DNA of 64,000 bases from Valencia hispanica (lineage: Eukaryota > Chordata > Actinopteri > Cyprinodontiformes > Valenciidae). The stretch covers positions 34,455,000 to 34,518,999 of the forward strand of contig OY747710.1 of the NCBI GenBank assembly GCA_963556495.2. Direction: 5' to 3'. Below the pieces are notes generated by a model. That model ran no database searches. It worked only from the letters and a program-made list of their open reading frames with translations, and was not told the DNA's origin. Positions 58,957-64,000 of the stretch are shown here, piece by piece. Within the stretch, counting starts at the first letter, position 1, and each line of letters opens with the position of its first letter. The position numbers and the translations under genes are program-made.

Positions 58957-60814
58957 GGGAAGGAGATAGGCAGCTCCAAGTGTAATGGAGCCCACAGAAG
59001 ATGATTCTAGATCATTTCTCAGGACGCTGCTGTCAGTAGAGGCCATGATGGATGAAAGAGTTATGGTGGGCCTTTCTGTTTATTTAGACCTCTTGTTTCT
59101 GACATAGAACCCACACAAAAAACAGAGCTGAAGTGTTCCAGCATTAAAAGACAACCTTACCAGACAACAATCTGCCACTCGGGGCTTTCACCCCCCCTTC
59201 CCTTCCTAATCCAACAGAAAAGCCTGATTGTTCTCCATTGTGGAACTTGGGACAGAGACTGTTCAGGACTAGCAGCGAGGAGCAGCCGACTGTGGCAGGC
59301 TTTCCAGTACATTAGGAGTATATGAAAGAGCGAATGACCAGGCTCAGATTGATACGGCTGTGTCTGCACAGGACAACATATGGGAAAGCAGTAATCCACC
59401 CTCTGTGCTGGAACTGGGGGTATTTGTCTTGGGGATTTGAGTATATGAGAGACAAATATGAATGACTGTGAAGTCCTGGAAATGTTGCTGACAGCTGCTG
59501 GTAATTTGTTGATGTTTGCCATGATAAATAATTGTTTCATGGACACCATAACCTCTTTTAAAATCCTAGCTGGTGAAACCAAAACTGTTCCCCGGAAAAC
59601 TTAAAAATACTAGAGTACACTCTGCTGCCTTTGCTTTGCATGTAGCATGCATGTTAAACATAGCTTGTTTCCTGTATCGCTCTTCTTCTCAGATGCATTT
59701 TACAGTGGTTTCAATGTTTTTTCCACACCATTCATCGTCACGACTCTTTCCAAGCATATGTTTGATGCTAAATGTTTTATTATCTTCTAAAATCATGACA
59801 AATCCACATTTTGAAGTTGGACCAGCATTAACCACAAAAGTAAATGTGTGTATATAAGATCAGCACCATGTTCAAAACAACTTAACATGAGATTCTGTGC
59901 CTTAAGATATTGTGTCGGTGTTCTGTTTTCACTCCAAAATCACAAATGTGTTGCAAGATGCAAGATGGGAAGACAGACGATTCTTTCAGCATAAAACTAA
60001 ATAAATGAATGGAATATGACACAACGCGGAATGTTGAAAATGCTTCAAAGATGTCTTTCATTGAAAAAGGTTTTGTTGACAAGCTCAATTTGCTTACAGA
60101 ATAAATGATGGGGAATAGAGCTTGGCAAAAAATAAGATTAACTAACTATGATCATGCATATTCAAACAGGCAGATTTGACTCAAAATCTGCTTTCATGGT
60201 GTAGAATGCTTGCATTTTCCTCCATTTATTAATTTCAAATCCCATTTGCGGTAAATGAATGGAGGTGAGCTTCAATTTGTATTTTGTTAAATGTGATCAA
60301 ATTAAACTGGAAGCAGATCGAATTATGTGTACTCATGTGATGCTTTATTTTTTTCCTAAAGTGGTGTCCTGGTTTTAAATCCCTAAGTCTCAAGTGGGCA
60401 CATCACAAAACCAACACAGTTTGCCAGCAAAGCTGGCAGTTTTTGCTTGTATGAGGCCCAGAATTTAATGAGCATGAATAATGAATACTACTCAACATGC
60501 TGGTGACTGAGTAGGCTGCCAGTTATTAGGTCAATGAAGGCCTTGTTTAGCAGGAAACACTCAATGTCTCACTGAATGACACTCCCACAATCCATGGAGA
60601 CTAAGTACTGGAAACTAACATTTCTAATGTTGAAAATATCAAATGCTTATGGAAACAAATTAAGTTTGAGCTAAAAATAGATTCCATCATATTTGCTCCG
60701 ATGCTGCCCTCTTAATGATGAGCACAGAAGACAGAAACATTTTGAATTCCTTATTCTGTATACAGGTAAAGGGAGAAATAAACAATAAACAACCGAAGAT
60801 CAGCATTATACCCA
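58957..60814. other. Unique DNA; possible conserved elements
   Basis: No recognised gene. A minus-strand frame of 141 codons (59157-59582) has no domain I know and no splice or start support. Two stretches look like conserved non-coding DNA in style: about 59460-59560 ('tgatgtttgccatgataaat') and 60420-60570 ('aatgagcatgaataatgaat', 'ggtcaatgaaggccttg'). This cannot be confirmed here. Confidence 0.3.
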
Positions 60815-61675
60815 TCTATCTATCCCTCCATTAATCCATCTATTGGTTTACTCTTATCTGGGAATTCGGGGGCTTGGGTAACATGTCCAGACATCCACCT
60901 CCCCACTGGCACCATTCAGCTCATTCTAAGGGATCCTAAGATGTTCCTAGAACAGAAGATATCAGGTCAAGCAAGTTCTGTGTCTGCCCAAGGGTTTCCT
61001 CTCAGTGAGACTTACCTGGAAAACATTTTGAAGTTAGCATCCTGATCAGATGCAAACTACCTCAACTGACAACAAAGCTATGTACCCTATTTCTAAGGCT
61101 GACTCCATCAATTTACACACAAAAAGCTAATTTTAATCAGTTCAAAGGTAAATGGATCAGTAAACCGAAAGTTTTGCTTCTAGGCTCAGCTCTTTCATCT
61201 CTTTGAGGGAGAGAAACATCCCTGGTTGTAGATGAGGAACTTGTGAGTCATCTTCTCATTGCTCATCAACTACACACCAAGATACTGGAAATCCACTGCT
61301 AGAGACAGAGACAGATTCCTACCCAAATAAAGCAATTTTCCCAGTTGAGAACTGTGGTGTCAGACTTAAAGGAGCTGACTCTCATTTCAGCTGCCTCAGA
61401 TTCAGCTGCAAATGCTACAGCACACGCTGAAGATCATGGCTTAAAGAGGTCACCAGAACCACCACATCTGCAATAAGCAAAAAGAAGAGACCTTGAGGTT
61501 CCCAATGGAGGTGTCCTCCTGCCCATGATTACACCTTGGGATCCTGTTCAGCGCTAGCTTTGAGTGGATAGCAATTAAAAGCAATCCAGGTAACCCATAC
61601 TCCTGCAACAAACCCTCCAAAGTACCCCAACAAGCACAATTATAAACCTTCTCCAGATCCACAACACACATTATT
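60815..61675 (-). pseudogene. Decayed RTE-like LINE
   Basis: Minus-strand text matches a very common fish non-LTR element. The frame 61450-61671 starts 'MCVVDLEKVYNCACWGTLE' and goes on 'GLLQEYGLPGLLLIAIHS', equivalent to the first RT block ('VDLEKAFD', 'EYGVPGPLLRAI'). Downstream text to 60815 retraces the C-terminal region and the usual ending ('tctgcccaagggtttcctct', 'gcatcctgatcagatgcaaa') without a frame. The catalytic FADD box is garbled near 61460-61490. Confidence 0.65.
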
Positions 61676-64000
61676 TTTAAACTTTAGCAATAGTTTAACT
61701 TGCATTTGTTTAATTATATTATCATTTTATACATTTTTAGTATACTTAGATATCTGTCCGTTATTTCATTGACCAGAGTATTATATGAGTTGTAAATTAC
61801 ACAAAACAAATTCCAATACAGGGAGGTGCTTTTTTGGCCCTCCAGCTATAGCTCCAATGCAATAGATGCTATGCTACTTGCAGAGGATTTAAAGGATAAA
61901 ATGGGTGAGGCAAGAGCAACAACAGAGAGGGAGAGTACCTAGCAAGAGCCACAGCATGCAGATCAAAAGATCTAAATCAGTCAATCAAAACAGCTGCCAT
62001 ATCAACCAGAGTAGCATTGAACAATCTGATGATTAATAATTGACTATATCCGTCTTTGTTGCTTTTTCACACCTTCTCTCTGTCTGTCTGTCTCAGCGGC
62101 TCTCTTTCTTCCCCCACCTCTTTTCCCTTCACAAAGATTAGACACAGGCTCCAACATGAAAGCTGCCGACCTGTGTTTGGGTCTGTCACAGGTGATTTTG
62201 CTGCTGGTGCCACTGCTCCTCCTTTCAACAGAATATTCTCTCCCTCTCTGGTGTCTCCATGTTCCCTGCCTGCCCCCCCTCCCCTCACACAGACACACAC
62301 CTATACATACACACACACACACTGTTGCTATGGCACCTGCCAGGTCACCACAGAGACCTTCATATCTCCACTCATCCTGTGGTTCAAGCGGAGTGTCGAT
62401 TCGATCCAACCCGGCTTCGTGTCAGAGAAAACCAGGAGTAGGACCGCTTGCTGTTAAACACTCCAGAAGTTAACTGGGGTCTCTCTTCCACCTCTTTCTT
62501 CCCCTCTCTTTAACTGAACAGAATGACACTTTGTTTTTGACAGTGAAAGATGATATCAATGTTTTTTCTACTTTTACCACAGATATGTTGTAGGAATAAT
62601 ATATGTTCATGCCTGTTTTCTTCTCTGTCATCTGTTTCACAATCTCAACCTGTTTAATATTAATCCAAAATGGACAGTTTAAGTGTTTTCTATCGAAGTT
62701 TGGATAGTTAAAACAGCTCTAAGCATTGTGCAACCAATTATCTTCCCATGACAAAAACATAGTGAATATGAAGCATCTCCAAGTATCAGAGTTGGACTAA
62801 CTTAGCCATTGTAGAGATAAGAAATACATTCCCCTGAAGGCGTTGAAGATACTTTTATGTCTTTGTACATAGGCTGCTAGGACTTGTGGACAACCATCTG
62901 ACAGTATTTATTTAGTGATTTATTAGCTCAGTCGAACAATCTTTTTCCACTCAGAGATGAAGGGCTTTTCTTACAGCCTTGTAGGGGGCGATCATGTGCT
63001 GGTTTATACACTGTGTATTCAGAGGAGAAGAAAAGCAAGAACAGAGGTTTTTCACCAGAATATCAAAGCAGTTTTTTTGTCTGAAGTCCACTTTGGTCTT
63101 GCTCCCTCAGACCTGGTGTTAGTTTCAGCCTCCAGGACAAACTAACTGGAGTTATAACCAGTGAAGATCTCAAAAGACTTACCTACAGGCAATTTATTAA
63201 CTGCTTATAACCTTTTAACTGAACTGCAGTCTAAACTCCTGTTTCTTTAGAGTTCAAAGTTTAAAAAGCGAAACATCTGATGCTATGTTTATTCTTTAGC
63301 CATTTCAAAAGGTGTGAATGTATTTGTGTCTTACTGTGCTAATGCTGAAATCTAATTTAAATACAAGATGCATTAAATGAAGATACACATGAAACAAAAG
63401 AATTCCAGTAATCCACCTTAAACACTCAAAGACTCAAATTCTGCAATGTGACATATGTTGCCTTGCACATTATCTACTACCGCTATTTATATCCACAGGT
63501 TTTCACAACACCACCAAATTGTATTAATGAGCTCAATGCCTACTACAGTATAATTGGTGCACAGTTAATACTGACATGATGGTGTATTTGTTGCTGTGAA
63601 TGTTTGTGCTGTGAATGTTTGTGCTGTTCAGTCTCTTGATGATTCATGAGCTCTGAGTTGATTTTATTTATAATTTTCCCCTTCAAGAATATAATTAATC
63701 TTTACTAGACTTAGGTTCAAAGTAGGATGCAGTTGCTTTGAGAAAGTGGATTACTATAAATCTCTTATGTTTTCTTTTTTTTAGAGAAACTGAATATCAA
63801 TTTCACTGTTTAACAGTGAACTTAAGTGTTTTTGAATCCTTATAGATATGTAAACTTGTTTTTTATTCACATTTTATTAGTTGTAAGAATGTATTTTCGT
63901 AACTAGTGGTTTATTATCCTAAAATGTTATGAAAGGAATTTTGTCAAATAGAGTCTCCTTACCTCAATAATTTCCCCTCTCTGCATTCGCCCCTTCATCC
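61676..64000. other. No recognised gene; unresolved candidate at 62156
   Basis: Largely unique DNA. The part 62040-62480 is more G/C-rich, with a short (AC)n run near 62309-62321. The remainder, 62480-64000, is A/T-rich without features. Confidence 0.4.
62156..62473 (+). CDS. Doubtful small ORF with signal-like start
   Basis: A 105-codon frame beginning 'MKAADLCLGLSQVILLLVP' followed by 'LLLLSTEYS', which looks like a signal peptide. The rest is Pro/His/Ser-rich and crosses a CA-repeat-like stretch ('HTHTHT'), which argues against a real secreted protein. A pyrimidine tract and 'ctgtctcag' lie about 60 bp upstream, a possible splice acceptor, so it could be a first coding exon of a host gene. 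Opposite-strand frames also run here, so composition alone may explain it. Confidence 0.15.
   Translation: MKAADLCLGLSQVILLLVPLLLLSTEYSLPLWCLHVPCLPPLPSHRHTPIHTHTHTVAMAPARSPQRPSYLHSSCGSSGVSIRSNPASCQRKPGVGPLAVKHSRS

Noticed and set aside
59157..59582. 141-codon minus-strand ORF as a host gene
   Set aside because: No recognisable domain, no splice or promoter context, and amino-acid composition is unremarkable; kept only as part of the unique-DNA entry.

Overview
This is vertebrate, almost certainly teleost fish, DNA. It is A/T-rich and intergenic or intronic in character, with long (AT)n and (AC)n tracts and a dense, nested load of mobile elements typical of ray-finned fish: L2-clade LINEs with a two-part ORF1, Tc1 transposons, hAT elements including a Tol2-like one, TTAA-flanked elements, a tRNA-derived SINE and a solo LTR. 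The species cannot be fixed from the sequence. I see no intact host protein-coding gene, rRNA, tRNA or CRISPR array. Nearly all coding capacity belongs to broken transposable elements.

Layout. 1-7.4 kb: microsatellites, hAT relics and a G-rich repeat. 7.4-12.1 kb: an almost full-length minus-strand L2 LINE with 5'UTR, ORF1 (zinc/coiled-coil plus SGNH esterase), AP endonuclease, reverse transcriptase and 3'UTR; the catalytic YADD box is deleted. 15.96-16.73 kb: a minisatellite built on ACTAGT. 16.9-20.0 kb: a Tc1 relic cut by a Tol2-like hAT, itself cut by a C/G-rich retro-insertion with a 12-bp target duplication. 20.77-21.52 kb: a 376-bp segment duplicated in tandem with no difference seen by eye. 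21.5-28.9 kb: mostly unique A/T-rich DNA. 28.9-29.5 kb: a TTAA-flanked element.

30.4-37.1 kb is the most interesting block. An outer element with AACCCA-rich inverted ends contains a second element with CACTGTTAGACCT inverted ends (32.6-35.6 kb). Each carries remains of a spliced gene with canonical splice sites and consistent intron phases. The inner gene has an N-terminal C2H2 finger; both genes seem to share a C-terminal domain I cannot name. A SINE and a long fold-back palindrome have also landed there.

37.3-39.1 kb: an L2 copy split by a TTA-flanked MITE. 43.3-46.5 kb: hAT ends and a Tc1 relic split by a 1.34-kb hAT. 49.0-51.4 kb: a LINE split by two TTAA elements. 51.47-53.07 kb: a nearly intact Tc1 with two frameshifts. 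54.3-59.0 kb: further LINE and Tc1 relics, one Tc1 holding a solo LTR and a LINE tail. 60.8-61.7 kb: a decayed RTE-like LINE. The rest is unique DNA with a few stretches that may be conserved non-coding elements.

The main story is layering: order of insertion can be read from which element interrupts which, supported by target-site duplications. All calls were made by eye without alignment; family names are from recognition of motifs and element ends.
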